64,000 nucleotides of DNA from Chenopodium formosanum (taxonomy: Eukaryota > Streptophyta > Magnoliopsida > Caryophyllales > Amaranthaceae), in assembly GCA_024500155.1 (NCBI GenBank), contig CM044877.1, positions 11,289,501 to 11,353,500 of the forward strand, written 5' to 3'. Below the pieces are notes generated by a model, which searched no databases, had not been told where the DNA came from, and saw nothing but the letters and a program-made list of their open reading frames with translations. Each line of letters starts with the position of its first letter. Position 1 is the stretch's first letter. Of the stretch, positions 10,401 through 23,026 are shown piece by piece. A program made the position numbers and the translations under genes.

Positions 10401-12290
10401 ATTTAAATTTAATAAAGTCTAATAACTTTAGGTTTAATAAGATGAAGATAACACACCCTTATAAAAGTTGTAATACAAAGTAGAAGGTAAAGTGCATGGT
10501 TGGACCAGACTAACAAAATGACAAGAGTATTTGTAATTAGAGGTGTCAAAACCACACCTGACCTGATCTGATCCGAAAAATATCCGATTCAGATTTGAAC
10601 TCGCATTAAAAAATAAATAAAATGCTTATACGAGGAATTGAAACCAAGACTTACAGCACAAGTCAATGCATTATTATTTATTACTATGAAAAAGCTAAAT
10701 AAATATTATATATTGCATTAAAATTGTATTTAACCTATAAATTTACATCTTATCTAAATAAAAAAAAAAAAAAAATTAATTTTTAGCAGGATCGATGCTA
10801 CCCAGGCTCCTTAATAGATCCACCCCTAGACCCAACCTCATTAGACCCAGTCTGATCTGAATTGATACCTCTTGAAGTATATTAGTCGTTGGAGGAAGTG
10901 AGATAATTTGGATACTTTATTTTTTGCTGATAAAAGTGGTTGGATAGTTACGTTATTGGATTCCCTATCTTTCTTTGGTTATTTTTGTCATAGTTTTATC
11001 CTTAAGCACTAATATATGCGGAGAAGTATATACCAAGGACGGTGAATTTATATGGGTATTTAAAGTTAGTTGGAAAAGTCGACTTCAAATCTGAATAGAA
11101 AAAGAACGTCGTTTTACACATGTACAAAATTTACCTCTATGCATTTTTGTAGGCCATTATTTTCTCACCCTAACTAAAAGCAATTTTCTTACTCGTTTTA
11201 GACTAAAGTGAGCAAATAATTTACTCTCCAACTACATCGGTTAAATATTAGTTGTAATTTTGTAATATTTTATATTTCACAAAGAAAAATTCAAAGTTAC
11301 AAATAATATTTAATGGAGGTAGTATAACAAATCCCCCTACACGTAACCATTTCAAGTTTTGTTTTAATGGTTCAAAAGTAGTACAGTAATATAAAGGGTT
11401 TTCAACGCTACAAATGATAATATAAACTAGAAGATTAATCAAAGGAAATCGGTGTGTCGTGATAAACATCAGTGAATTGCAAACGAAAATCTAACATATT
11501 GTGGTGCTCAATTGCATTCTTCGGTTCGTTTTCTAAGGTCACACACTACCCTCACACGAAGATACTTTTGGATGAAAGGTTGGAGTCACGTAAACTTATA
11601 CCTAAAGAAGATGAAATGTGTTTAGCTATTTTTTTGTGTGTAGTATTTCAGAATTCCTTTTAAGCAATATATAATCAAAGCATTGAAGATCTAAAGATCA
11701 AATTAAACTAACCCCACCAACATGAAGTTAATCAAAATAAAGAAGGTGATTAACTATCATAAACAACTACTTAATTCAAGAGATCGAGTTGCAAAGGAAG
11801 CGGAGAAAGCCAATCGACTTCTTGTTAAATGAATTTAGACATAAAAAACTCTAGTCCATAATCCACCCGTGGGCAAACGTGAGTCACAACCTAATCGTTG
11901 AATAAATTGATCAAGCTAGAAAAGGGATAATAGTCCGACCAAGCAATATGACTTTTACTCTCTTTATTCCAACAAATAGAACAAATTTTTTTTTTTGTAA
12001 GGTCGGGATCGAGAAAGGCTCCTATTAAATTTGAAACTCATATGCGAAATAGGTTAATCTGACCGCCCGGGAGAGTTTGAGGAGAGTTCTCTTTCAACCC
12101 TAAAGCCCCTAATTAGCTTGTGGATTTTGATTCTACATTTATAACTCTGTGTGTTTCAATCTATTCATTTATTATTATTTTATATTTTTTATTGTCTAGC
12201 CTTGCTTGGTGATAAAAATAATATATATGTCGACATCAATTATAACTTCACCTTAAATATTTGTAATCTTAATTATTATAGGATTAATGG
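10401..12290. other. Intergenic DNA with weak TE traces
   Basis: No gene was recognised. At 10541-10873 a unit bounded by AGGTGTCAAAA and TTGATACCT may be a decayed hAT-like element. At 11248-11325 a weak MITE-like palindrome is visible. The segment 12000-12110 (GCCCGGGAGAGTTTGAGGAG) looks retroelement-derived but has no partner. Confidence 0.35.
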
Positions 12291-12580
12291 ATTATACTTC
12301 GTACTAGTTTTTGTATTAATGTAACAGATGAGAAACCTAATCATATTAGGTAACATAAGATAATATGAATTCCTTGATTAGAGTGATTTTCGATCCATTG
12401 ATCACAATATTTATAGGGTTACAATGAGAAACCTAATCATATTAGGTAACATAAGATATGTACAGATATCAAAGATAATCTTATACAAAATATATCCTAA
12501 ACCTAAGATGAGAATATTCTATGGATATTTTCTATCAGTAACATCTTATGTTTTATTATGTTTAATTGATCAGCTCATAA
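12291..12580 (+). mobile_element. Copia LTR-like fragment with 35-bp direct repeat
   Basis: Phrases such as GATCACAATATTTATAGGGT and a following TACA are typical of Copia LTRs. A 35-bp word starting ATGAGAAACCTAATCATATT occurs at 12328-12362 and 12424-12458, 96 bp apart. The 3' side is cut by the LINE at about 12580. No LTR partner was seen. Confidence 0.4.
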
Positions 12581-15500
12581 TTGTAATCTCTGCTCATCAT
12601 TATATTGTTGATGTATGTGATCATAATGATATTCCAGTATGGCGAGCCGTTGGTATTTATGGGTGGCCGGAGAATGAAAATAAATATCGTACATGGGCTC
12701 TCATGTCGAGTATCAAGCTATCTAGTAATGTGCCTTGTGTGATGTTTGGGGATTTCAACGAAATTGTATGCTTGGGGGAAAAGGAAGGAGGGACTATTAG
12801 GAGCGAAAGAGCAATGGATGGGTTCCGTGGGGCAATTGATGAGTGTGGTTTGAGGGACTTGGCCTGGGGTTTAGAGGTAGCATATTCACATGGAAATGGG
12901 GCAATGATCCTGCTACTTTTATTAGAGAACGTCTAGATCGTTTCTTGGGGGATACAAATTGGTGCCGATTGTTCCCGTCCTATGATGTCCGACATTTTCC
13001 CATCTATCAGTCGGACCATGCCCCAATTCAAGTTCGAAGCCCTTTGGCTTTCGAGTGATGACTGCAGCGGTGTAGTGAAGAATTCTTGGGAATAAAGTCA
13101 AGGTGATCCAGCAGCCACCCGAATCACGAGATGTGCTACGGCCTTGTCTTCATGGGCTGCTGCTACTTTCGGTAACATCAAGAAGCGTATTAAGCAGACC
13201 GAGACAAAATTGAAGGAGGCGCAAAGTAGATGTCCCGATGCTACCATGTTAGAACAATGCAAATTGCTTGCTTCTGAGTTAGATGATATTCACCGCCTTG
13301 AGGAATCCTATTGGCATGCTAGAGCTAGAGCGAATGAAATGAGAGATGGTGATAGGAACACTTCCTTTTTTCACCAAAAAGCGAGCATTCAAAAACACTA
13401 CAACCGTATTTTGGGCCTTATTGACAACGAAGGAGTTTGGAGGTGTAGGAAATTAGAGCTCGAGAAAATTGTTGCTGACTACTTTGGCAATCTGTTTAGT
13501 AGTGCGCAACCATGTGAGTTTGAGGCTTCCATGGAGGGTTTAGATACGGTGGTGACCGAGGACATGAATGAGAGCTTGGATGAGACTCCGACGGATAAAG
13601 AGATTAAAGACGCCCTTTTTCAAATGCACCCTAATAAGGCCCTAGGGCCCGATGGTATGCACGCTCTATTTTTTCAGAAATTTTGGCATATTGTTGGACT
13701 TGATGTGATTAGTTTGGTGAAAAATTGGTGGCATGGTAATATTGATTTGACTGAAATTAACAGAACATGTATTGTCTTAATTCTGAAATGTGAGCACCCA
13801 AAATATATGACGGAATTTAGACCCATTAGTTGTTGTAATGTTCTGTACAAAATAATCTCAAAAGTAATGTCAAATAAATTAAAACCTTTTTTGGATAAAA
13901 TTATCTCAATCAACCAGAGTGCTTTTATCCCGAAAAGAATGATCACTGACAATGCTTTAGTTGCTTTTGAGATTTTCCATGATATGAAAAGAAAGGGGGA
14001 AGGTAGGGCAGGCTCAGTGGCGATGAAGCTTGATATGAGTAAAGCCTACGATAGAGTGGAATGGTTGTTTTTGGAAAGGGTTATGTTCAAAATGGGGTTT
14101 AGTGATAATTGGGTTCGCAGAGTAATGAATTGTCCATCTAGTGTTTCTTTCTCTTTCAAGATAAATGAGGAAATTTCAGGTTCGGTAACTCCTACTCGTG
14201 GCCTACAACAGGGCGATCCAATATCACCTTATTTGTTCTTGATTGTGGCAGATGCTTTTTCAACCCTCCTCTCAAAAGCCGCTAGAGAAAACAAAATCCA
14301 TGGGGCAAAAATTTGTAATGGAGCTCCTAGAGTTTCACACTTATTTTTTGCCGATGATAGTATCCTCTTTGCTAGGGCAACGGTTAATGAAAGCTCGGTG
14401 ATAGCTGATATTATCAGCAAGTATGAGAGAGCTTCGGGTCAAAGTGTTAATCTAAACAAAACCGATGTTGCTTTTAGCAAATGTGTGACTCCGGAAAGAA
14501 GAAAAGAAATTGTTGATGTTCTAGGGGTTAAGGAGGTGGAGAAGCATGAGAAGTATCTAGGCCTTTCGACCATTGTGGGAAAATAAAAAAAGGTCATCTT
14601 TGCATGCCTTAAAGAGAGAGTTTGGACAAGAATCCAAGGATGGGAAGGTAAGCTCTTATCAAGCCTTGGGAGAGAGGTGCTCATTAAGGCGGTTGCGCAA
14701 GCCATACCAACATACATGATGAGTATCTTTAAAATTCCTGAGGGACTCATTGATGAAATACACTCTATGCTAGCTAGATTTTGGTGGGGCTTGAATGACT
14801 CTACGAGGAAAATGCATTGGCATAGTTGGGAGGCTCTTTGTCGACCGAAAAATATGGGTGGTATGGGTTTTCGCGACTTGAAAGTGTTTAACCAAGCACT
14901 CTTGGCAAAATAGATATGGAGGCTGCATAACAGACCAGATTCCTTGTTGTTTTCAATTCTTAAAGCCCGGTATTTTAAGAATGACTCCATCTTGGATGCT
15001 CAACGTGGGTATGACCTGAGTTTTTCTTGGCGCAGCCTTTGGGGATCTAAATCACTCTTGCGTGATGGTTTGAAGTGGCGTGTTGGCAATGGCAACCAAA
15101 TAAGAGTATGGCTCGACGCTTGGCTACCAGGAGACCCCAACTCAGCAGCCCCAATCCACGGACCTAATTATGACCCTATGCTGAAAGTATCTGACCTGAT
15201 GCTCCCTTCCTGCAATGAGTGGAATATTCCTCTGCAGGAATCCCTCTTTCACCCTGATGATATAGCGAGGATATTGCAACTTCCCACCTCTATATCACAC
15301 CACTCTGACTCCTTGTACTGGTGGCCCTCTAAGGATGGTATCTACACTGTTAGATCAGGTTACTGGCTCGGGAGAATGGGGGTGCTGAATACTGCTGCAA
15401 TCGGCAATCAAGAAGACAGTAGGAAGCTATGGTCAATAGTGTGGTGTAAGAGTCAACAACCAAAGCTCAACCACTTCATTTGGAAAGCCTACAGGGGCAA

Positions 15501-16356
15501 TCTCGCTGTTAAAGAACTGTTGTTCCACTGTCACATTGCTGCTGATGACAAGTGTGGGCAATGTAGAGAGGAGGTTGAATCAGTAAATCATGTGTTTTTT
15601 GAATGCCCCCCTACGAAGAAGGTATGGTCAGGTAGTGAATTTGCTTAACTTTTAGATGATGCTCCATCTTCTTCTTTCAAGGAAAGGCTTGTATGGTTGG
15701 CAAGCAAACTGGACAAAGAATGCTTGGGTCGTTTACTTGCTATGGCTTGGGCAATCTGGTTCTGCAGAAACAAACTTATTTTCGAGAATAAGACTCTTGA
15801 TCCTATCATGATGGCCAGTAGTTTTATCAAGACTGCTAGTGAATTCAAGGAGTATGCGCATAAGGTGTTCGACAGATGCCCCAATTCAAGTGTGTACTCA
15901 CTTGCGAGCTGGGTGAAACCTCCTTAAGGCATTATCAAGATAAATGTGGATGCACATTTGGGTTGTAACAGCAGGGTGGGTCTAGAAATGGTTGCACGAG
16001 ACAGTTATGGGAAGATTCTGTTGGCAGCAACTCGAAGGTATGTGGGTGACTGGTCAGTAGAGCAAGCTGAAGCTGCGACAGTGCGTTTTGGTATGCAAAT
16101 TGCTAGACGCTTTGTCTACGAGAAGGTGTGGGTTGAATGTGATGCTATAAACGTGGCTAAAAAAGTTGCAAACAACAATGACGAGGCTGCTCCAGTCTGC
16201 TTGATTTATGATGACATTTATAATCTAGCTCAAGGTTTTATTTTCTTTAAGATTTCTCATGTGAAGCGTGTAGGAAACACAGTAGCTCATCAAATTGCAA
16301 GATGGGATACTCGGGGTAGTGTGGAACTTGTTTATTGTATGGACGTTTTCCCCTAA
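12581..16356 (+). pseudogene. LINE ORF2: endonuclease, reverse transcriptase, zf-RVT, RNase H
   Basis: The order is: AP-endonuclease C-terminal half (AVGIYGWPENENKYRTW, then CVMFGDFNEIV, and YQSDHAPI near 13010), linker, reverse transcriptase at 13144-14586 (LGPDGMHALFFQKFW, LDMSKAYDRVEW, GLQQGDPISPYLF and the catalytic FADDSILFA), zf-RVT at about 15440-15640 (C-x2-C and H-x4-C pattern), and RNase H at 15946-16356 (VDAH, EQAEAAT, ECDA). One frame is kept almost throughout. Damage seen: a frame change near 12870 with return before 13144, and in-frame stops at 14584, 14911, 15646 and 15925. With so few lesions the copy looks fairly young, but it is not functional. Confidence 0.88.
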
Positions 16357-16421
16357 AGCGTCATTGCTTTGGCGGGTGGTGATTTAATATAATGCCCCTA
16401 ACGTTTCCTCTAAAAAAAAAA
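12581..16421 (+). mobile_element. 5'-truncated L1-type LINE
   Basis: A non-LTR retrotransposon runs from within its endonuclease domain to an A-tail at about 16411-16421. ORF1 and the 5' end of ORF2 are missing, as expected of incomplete reverse transcription. The 5' junction lies against a Copia LTR-like fragment. I could not find a convincing target duplication because the tail is followed by A-rich DNA. Confidence 0.85.
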
Positions 16422-16483
16422 CAAGAAGATAAAAAAAGAAATAAGAAATGAAGGAAGTGTTTATATTTTGTATTTTGGATAGA

Positions 16484-17550
16484 GGTGTAAGTCGGGTTTG
16501 CGGTTCGATTTATCGATGTTCGGTTTGAAACGGGTTGGTTTTTAACGGGTTGATATATTATCGGGTCGGTTTTACATATTCGGGTTGGATCAGTTTGATT
16601 ATTTTTATTACATTTTTTTTCGGTCGGATTCTATCCGGGACGGGTCATAATCGGTTCGAGTTAAATTTGGTCGCTTTAAAAATGGGGTTTTGTCAAAACA
16701 TATCAGGTTCCAATCGGGTCGAGTTGTAATCATATCGGTTCAGGTCATAATCGATTTCAGTTAAACTCAATCGGTTTTTTAAACGGGTTTGGATAACGTA
16801 TATCTTCGAGTATATCCTCGATGAACATTCTTTAATTAGTTATTCCAATAGATCATACAGAGTATTAATTAGTTGTTTAGCTTTATGTCCCTTTTTTTTT
16901 ATAATGATTTTCAAGATCAAATAATAATAACAAATCTAGAGTTAGTTTTTTACTCAGATTTTTTTAAACACACTATAGTGTTTCATAAGCCATTACTCGT
17001 TAAAGGAGGATAATATTTTAGCATAAGAGTTTCAATGAAGTCAAAATTCCAAACCTTTTCAATATAAATACTTCGTAATTCAAATTAAACCCTTTTGTTT
17101 TACTATCCATAAAATATACCAAAAAATAAGGAAAAAAAAAAACTCTACGGTCATAACGGGTTACAGACTTACGAGCGGTTACGGGTTGTAAACGGTTCGG
17201 TCATAACTTATTATGGGTTATAAACGGTTCGGTCCTAACCAGTTACAGGTTGTAAACGATTTGGGTTTATCGGGTTTAACTGTTTGGGTTTACAATGGGT
17301 CGGGTTGCTATCGGGTTCAGAAGTACTCGGTTCGGGTTGTTCTCGATTTCGATTTGTACCAATTCGACTTGATAACGAGTACGATTCATTAACAGTTATC
17401 AAACATTTGGATTGGTTCAGTTTCATGTTTCAAAAAATCAGATCGGGTCGATTTACGGTTATAAAATAACAGGTTTTTAGCAGTTCAGTTCCTTTTCGAA
17501 ACAATTCGAAATGGTTCGAATTTACCAATTCGGGTCGGTTTTTAACAGCT
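16484..17550. repeat. Degenerate CGGGTT/CGGTTC array
   Basis: About 1 kb of irregular words such as CGGGTTGGTTTTTAACGGGT, GGTTCGGTCATAAC and TTACGGGTTGTAAACGG. It begins with TAGAGGTGTAAGTCGGG, similar to ends of plant hAT-type non-autonomous elements. Interrupted at about 16800-17140 by plain AT-rich DNA. Confidence 0.65.
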
Positions 17551-18347
17551 TTAATTTTGGACAATCATAGATTAATATTGTACTTGTTAATACATTAGCT
17601 AAGCTACTACCCCACCTATAGTAAATCATATCGTAGACGTACATGTGAAACATTTCATGAATATCATGATATTTCATGCAACATTATTTGAGAATAAAAA
17701 GATCTTATTATTGTCATGATTAGCATAGTCAAATACAGTTTTAATTTTTCCTTAGGTACAATAATTAATAAGTAGGACTTTAATTTTTAATTATACCGCA
17801 TAACACATGACACGATATAGACTAATACTAGTGGGAACAAATTAAGTCAAGTGCAACTTTTGTTGTTATTACTACCACACATATTTTCATCACACGTCAT
17901 GACATAATTAATTAAGTTATTAAGTTAATTAGCTTAAATTAATAAGTACTTTGTAGTAGTTTAGCTGTTGCTATAAGATTTTAAAAATATGGTAAATTCA
18001 TGTCAACTTCATATTTGTGACCTATGCACTACACTAGGATGACAGTCTTGGAGTTTTTTTTCCAAGTTCAAATCTTTTTTGAACTTTTCATTCTTATCAA
18101 AAAATGGATATTTAATAGGTTTAGTTTGTGCTATAATTAATTAACAATTCTTAGGTGGGAATATGATGGATACATTTATAGTAATGTATTATAGAAGTTA
18201 TCCATAAATATAATAAGGAATTTCCCATTTAAAGTAAACTTGTTACTCTTTTTCTAAGAAATATATCTTGTAGTTGGGGAAACAAAGTGAACACTCAAAT
18301 TTGTCATTCATAAAATCTTGCATGGATCTAGTCTATAATAGCAATTA
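17551..18347. other. AT-rich intergenic DNA
   Basis: Nothing recognised. Confidence 0.4.
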
Positions 18348-18680
18348 TCAATTATATACTACTAAAAGCGAATCTGAAGGAATACTTGGCAACATATTAT
18401 TAAAAAAATTCCCGCCAAAATTACTTTCTAAAAAAATGGTTATTATATAAAAATAAAGATTGCGTTTTGATTATGACTTTTTTTTTGTATAAAATCTAAA
18501 ATAAACTTCCTAAAATATCAACTTGCACATTATAATTTATAAGTATAAATATGTTCTCTCATATGTTTTAATATATTTCATGCACTTTAATATCTGATGA
18601 ATCAATTCATTGATTTTTATAAAATTATATTATTATCATAATTATTCAACAATCGTGCAAATGCACGGGGTTTAACCTAG
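18348..18680 (+). mobile_element. Non-autonomous Helitron (333 bp)
   Basis: The left end is A|TCAATTATATACTACTAAAA. The right end has the stem-loop CGTGCAAATGCACGG, then GGTTTAACCTAG and a host T. Size and 3' hairpin resemble the element at 3978-4313. Confidence 0.7.
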
Positions 18681-20058
18681 TTTACCATAAATTTAGACAT
18701 ATTTTTTTACATAATTTTCTATTTGCTATAAAGTTTGTTTGTATTTTCTTTTTTTTTTTTACCCTTTGGAAGATGATTGAGTTCTTAAACAGTAAAAAGA
18801 TAAAATCGTCAACATAGACGATTATGCCTAGGTGGGATGGTGCTGCCAAGGGAAGTGGTGTCTCGATTTGGTGGCTAGAGGTTGAAGGTTCAACCATATT
18901 TGTTGGCAGTTTGAATTGATGAGCTAAGGGTTAGCATTCGGCAATTAATTAGGTAATAATGAGAGGCTCATGTGATAATGAACGGTAAATAACAACAGTA
19001 CTTTTTAAAGTGTAATGAGGTAAGGTAGGTTTATTTATTTATTTATCGATTATAAAATACACGTATACAATATGAAGAATTATATAATATATTCAGTTAA
19101 ACAAATATCTTGAAAAAGTAGGAGAGAAAAGGGGGCAAAACAATAGAGATTAACGAGAGTAAGATGATTTACTTTGTCTTTAATTATGAAGTTCTTTTGT
19201 CTTTATATAATATTAAAATGCTTTGTGTGTATAACTGAACTGATCGATTGTAGCTGAACTGAATTAAAATTAAGCTGAAGAGAACAAGACCTAAATGGAC
19301 AAATTATAATGTGTTATTTGCAATCTAAATTGCATTATACATCAAATTAATAACTTACTAACATTCCGTAGATGATTTACTTTGTCTTTATATAATATCA
19401 AAATGATTTGTTCTAACCATATATATAAATATATATCTGTTCTTCTATTAACACATAATTCTATAAACAATTTCATGTTACAAATAATGATGAAATGCAT
19501 CAATGATCAAATTTCTGCGCTGATAAATCCAATCAAATAATGGCATATGTTTGGAAAAACATAGGAATATCTAAAAACAAATAAATAATGAATAGTTAGG
19601 ATCTAATCCACACGACACAAATTGTATGTGCCGACAAGCAAAATCAAGTTGACAAGAACACATTATTTTGAGGCTTTCTAAACCCATTTTTCATTTCATG
19701 TGGTGTCTTGTCTTTACTTTGCACATATAAGAAATTGCATTTTAAGTACTACCATATAAAGTTCCAGACCATGTGCTTCACAAAGCTAAACCTTTGTTGT
19801 CTTACCATTTGCTTATTTTATTTTATTTTTTTAATTACCATTTGCATTATTAATTACTAGATTTATCTTTTGCCTACTCAAAATATTATTAACATGTCCA
19901 AATTGAATTTTATTTGTTTTTGTCATGTGCTCAATGCCTCAATTCAATTCATAGAAATAAGGTATTACAAACTATAGAATAAGTTTAATTTTTTAAATCA
20001 CGAACTTTAGTAGTTTTATTGTTATACGTAGTAACGGTTACAATTTAGTTTAAACTTA
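18681..20058. other. Intergenic DNA
   Basis: No gene. A partial Harbinger-like MITE (GTAGCTGAACTGAATTAAAA ... GAAGAGAACAAGACCT) is visible at about 19235-19300. Confidence 0.4.
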
Positions 20059-20345
20059 GGCCTTGTTCTCTTCACCTTAATTTTGTTGAACTGAAATTAT
20101 TTTTAGTGAAGTAAAATTATTTTTGCTGAACTTAAATTTTTTTTACTGAACTTAAATTATTTTTACTGAACTGAAATTATTTTTGCTGAACTGAAATTAT
20201 TTTTACTGATTTTCTATTATAATTCTTCTTTAAAAAAACTGAATATTGTTGAACTGAACTTATTTTTACTGAACTAAAATTAATTTTATTGAATTGAAAC
20301 TATTTTTACTTAATATTATTTTTTTTAAGGTGAATAAAACGGGCC
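20059..20345. mobile_element. Harbinger-type MITE (287 bp) with TTA duplication
   Basis: The left end GGCCTTGTTCTCTTCACCTT is complementary to the right end TAAGGTGAATAAAACGGGCC, and both flanks are TTA. The interior is many copies of GAACTGAAATTATTTTTACT variants. Confidence 0.75.
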
Positions 20346-20477
20346 TTAGCTTGTTCCTTGCTTGATATTTGCGTTTTAAAACTGAAATATGTATTTGAAC
20401 ATGCATTAAGAAATATCATCAATTTTTTTACCTTTGTATTCCATTTTTTTTTTACTAAACTCGAGGATTATTCATGA

Positions 20478-22105
20478 GCAAAAAGTGGTGATAAAGGTAT
20501 TCATTGGGTTAAAAAGAAAATCATCCAATTGCCAAAAGGAATGGGCGGCCTGGGTATTCGATCTATTTCCATCTATAATGATGCCCTTCTCTTCAAGCAA
20601 ATTCTAAGGGTGCACTCTAACCATTCTCTTCTGGAAGCAAAAGTTTATAATGCTCGCTCTAGCTATGTTCTTTGCCCAAAGACTATTTTGGGGTCTGACC
20701 CAGCCTCCTTTTCCTGGGCTAGGATATCTATGCATCACTTATCTTTAAAGATGAAAAAAGGTTTTGCTTGGAAAGTTGGTTCTGGGGATGCTATTCTTGC
20801 CTCCAACTCTAAATGGGTTCATAATTCTGTTCCGGTGGTTAACTTTAACCAAAATTTGAGAGATAGCTCAAAGTGGAGAGTCAACAAATTTATCAATCAT
20901 CGATCTCGCTCTTGGAAAGTTGATTTAGTTAGACAAAGGTTTGAGTGGGAAAGTGCTAGGAACATTCTGTCAATTGATCTACCGCAGGGGGAGGAAGAGG
21001 ACTTCCTATATTGACCCTGGCATGCCTCTAGGTCTTACACTGTTAAATCTGGTTATGCTTTCCTAGCCAGTTTAACTGGGATCAAGGAACTTGGCCACAG
21101 GAAAGAAATTTTTAATTTTTATAAAATTATCTGGCATCTGAATATCCCCCCAAAATGGAGCCTCTTCCTTTGGAAACTGGTCAACAATGAAATTTCTGTT
21201 AGGAAGAATCTTGCAATTCGAGGAATGCTCCAACATGGAGTATGTGACTATTGTGATTCGGAAGAGGAAGATATTGTACATCTCCTTCATACTTGTTCTA
21301 TAGCGAGGTATGTTTGGACTAATTGCTAAATACCCGGCTATCAATCTACTTGGATCTAATTCTTTTAAGGATTGGATCCAAAGCAATATCCTGCTCTTCT
21401 ATAGTCAGGATGGTTATCGAAGTTGGCGTGTCCAACACTTTGTGGCGAATCTTTGGGCGTTATGGGCCACGAGAAACAAGCGTATTTTTGAGGGAGATAA
21501 TGGATGTCTCCGCTCTTTCTTCGTTAATCTTAATTTAGCTCTTACACTTGTCCAAGATTTTATGTCCACTAACACTAGGAACTTGCAAAATGAGTCGAAT
21601 GTTGATCAAAATTTGCATTCCCCTCCGGGGTTCTTTCAAGTAAATCTAGGCATGGCTCCCCTCCTTTGCTACGAAACCTCAACACAACCCTTTACTATTC
21701 CAGTAGACGGTTCCTGGCAGAAATCGGCCAAGTTATATATATGGTATAGGTTGGACTATCACTCTTTCTGATCAAAGGGAGAGAGATGCGGGGGGAACTT
21801 CTGGAATTGCTTCGAGGGTTTGGCTTGTTTGTCAGCTATGGGTTGGGCCCGAGATAATGGATATACCTCCATTAAAATATATACTGACTCTACTATGATT
21901 ATCCTCTCGCTAGGAAAAGAAGGGGTCTTATCCATGTACCTCTTTTGGATAGTTAAGGAAATCTAAAGGCTAGGACAACTCTTTCAACAAAGCGTCTTCC
22001 TCAAAGTTGGTAGAGAAGAAGTCAATCGTTCTCATCAGCTTGCAAATCAATGCCGGCAAACTGTTTCAACGTTTGCCACCTTTATTCCTTTTGATGTTTT
22101 TTAAG
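20478..22105 (+). pseudogene. Second LINE remnant: RT tail, zf-RVT and RNase H
   Basis: The read-through gives the C-terminal RT region (MPKGMGGLGIRSISIYNDAL), then a zf-RVT block at about 21130-21310 (WHLNIPPKWSLFLWKL, CDYCDSEEEDIVHLLHTC), then RNase H pieces at about 21690-22060 (VDGSW, YTDSTM, EVNRSHQLAN). A TGA at 21012 stands where this family usually has Trp; more stops and frame changes follow after 21320. The sequence is clearly different from the LINE at 12.6-16.4 kb, so it is a separate lineage. No A-tail was found, but the end near 22105 is T-rich and may be eroded. Confidence 0.8.
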
Positions 22106-22698
22106 TTTATTTCTTTCTGTTTGTTATTTTGTGTTTTCTGCTATTGTCTTTAAAAAAAATGGAAATTATAGTCCTTACTCTTGAGTTGTTGAGCAGAATC
22201 AAAGTTGATTTTTCAAAGACATCAAAAATCGTAAGTTATATATTTAAAAGGTCGAGCACTTTCATGTGGTTGCTAATAATTAAGTTACTATTTAATAATC
22301 CTTTAAGGGTTCTAATGTAAACGGGTGTAATTTAATTGTAAACAATGGATTTAATTAATATTTTACGAACCTACTGCCCTTTTTCCAGTCCATTGTGAAA
22401 CCCCCATGACTAACCCATTAATTTTCTTGTAAAATATTTTGAAAGATGGGCAGGAGTGCAGAACTATACTTTTGTCACATATTCAACAATTTTATATATA
22501 ATTTGTGTCTAACTGTCCATTAGTTATTATCTAATTCAAGTCAATTACGTGTTGAAGGTAATCAAGTAAGATATGGTTTGCAAAAATCAAACATAGATTA
22601 AAAATTCATATACTACTAATTTTATTAACTTATGATGACATTATCACTAGATTGTGGCTATGTTTTGTACACCTAATCTAATAGAAGTCTATGATTTA
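22106..22698. other. Intergenic DNA
   Basis: Nothing recognised. Confidence 0.4.
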
Positions 22699-22863
22699 GG
22701 GCCTGTTCACATTTACAGATTTACTGAACCGAGCTGAACTGAATTGATTAGAGCTGAACTGAACTGAACTGAATATTTTATGAGAGCGGAAAATTAAGAG
22801 CTGAACTAAACTGAACAGATTGGAGCTGAACTGAACTGAAATTAAGCAAATGTCAACAGGCCC
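22699..22863. mobile_element. Harbinger-type MITE (165 bp) with TTA duplication
   Basis: The left end GGGCCTGTTCACATTTACAG matches the complement of the right end AAGCAAATGTCAACAGGCCC; the flanks are TTA on both sides. The inside is GAGCTGAACTGAACTGAA repeats. Confidence 0.85.
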
Positions 22864-22955
22864 TTACTCCCCGGTTTCATGAATTTCTTTTCACTCTTTG
22901 TTTAGCGTTATACTTTGCTAATTACTCTATCTCCTATGCCACTCTTTTTTTTTTG

Positions 22956-22958
<3 letters not shown>

Positions 22959-23022
<64 letters not shown>
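22959..23022. repeat. (AT)n microsatellite
   Basis: About 32 AT units without interruption. Confidence 0.95.
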
Positions 23023-23026
<4 letters not shown>

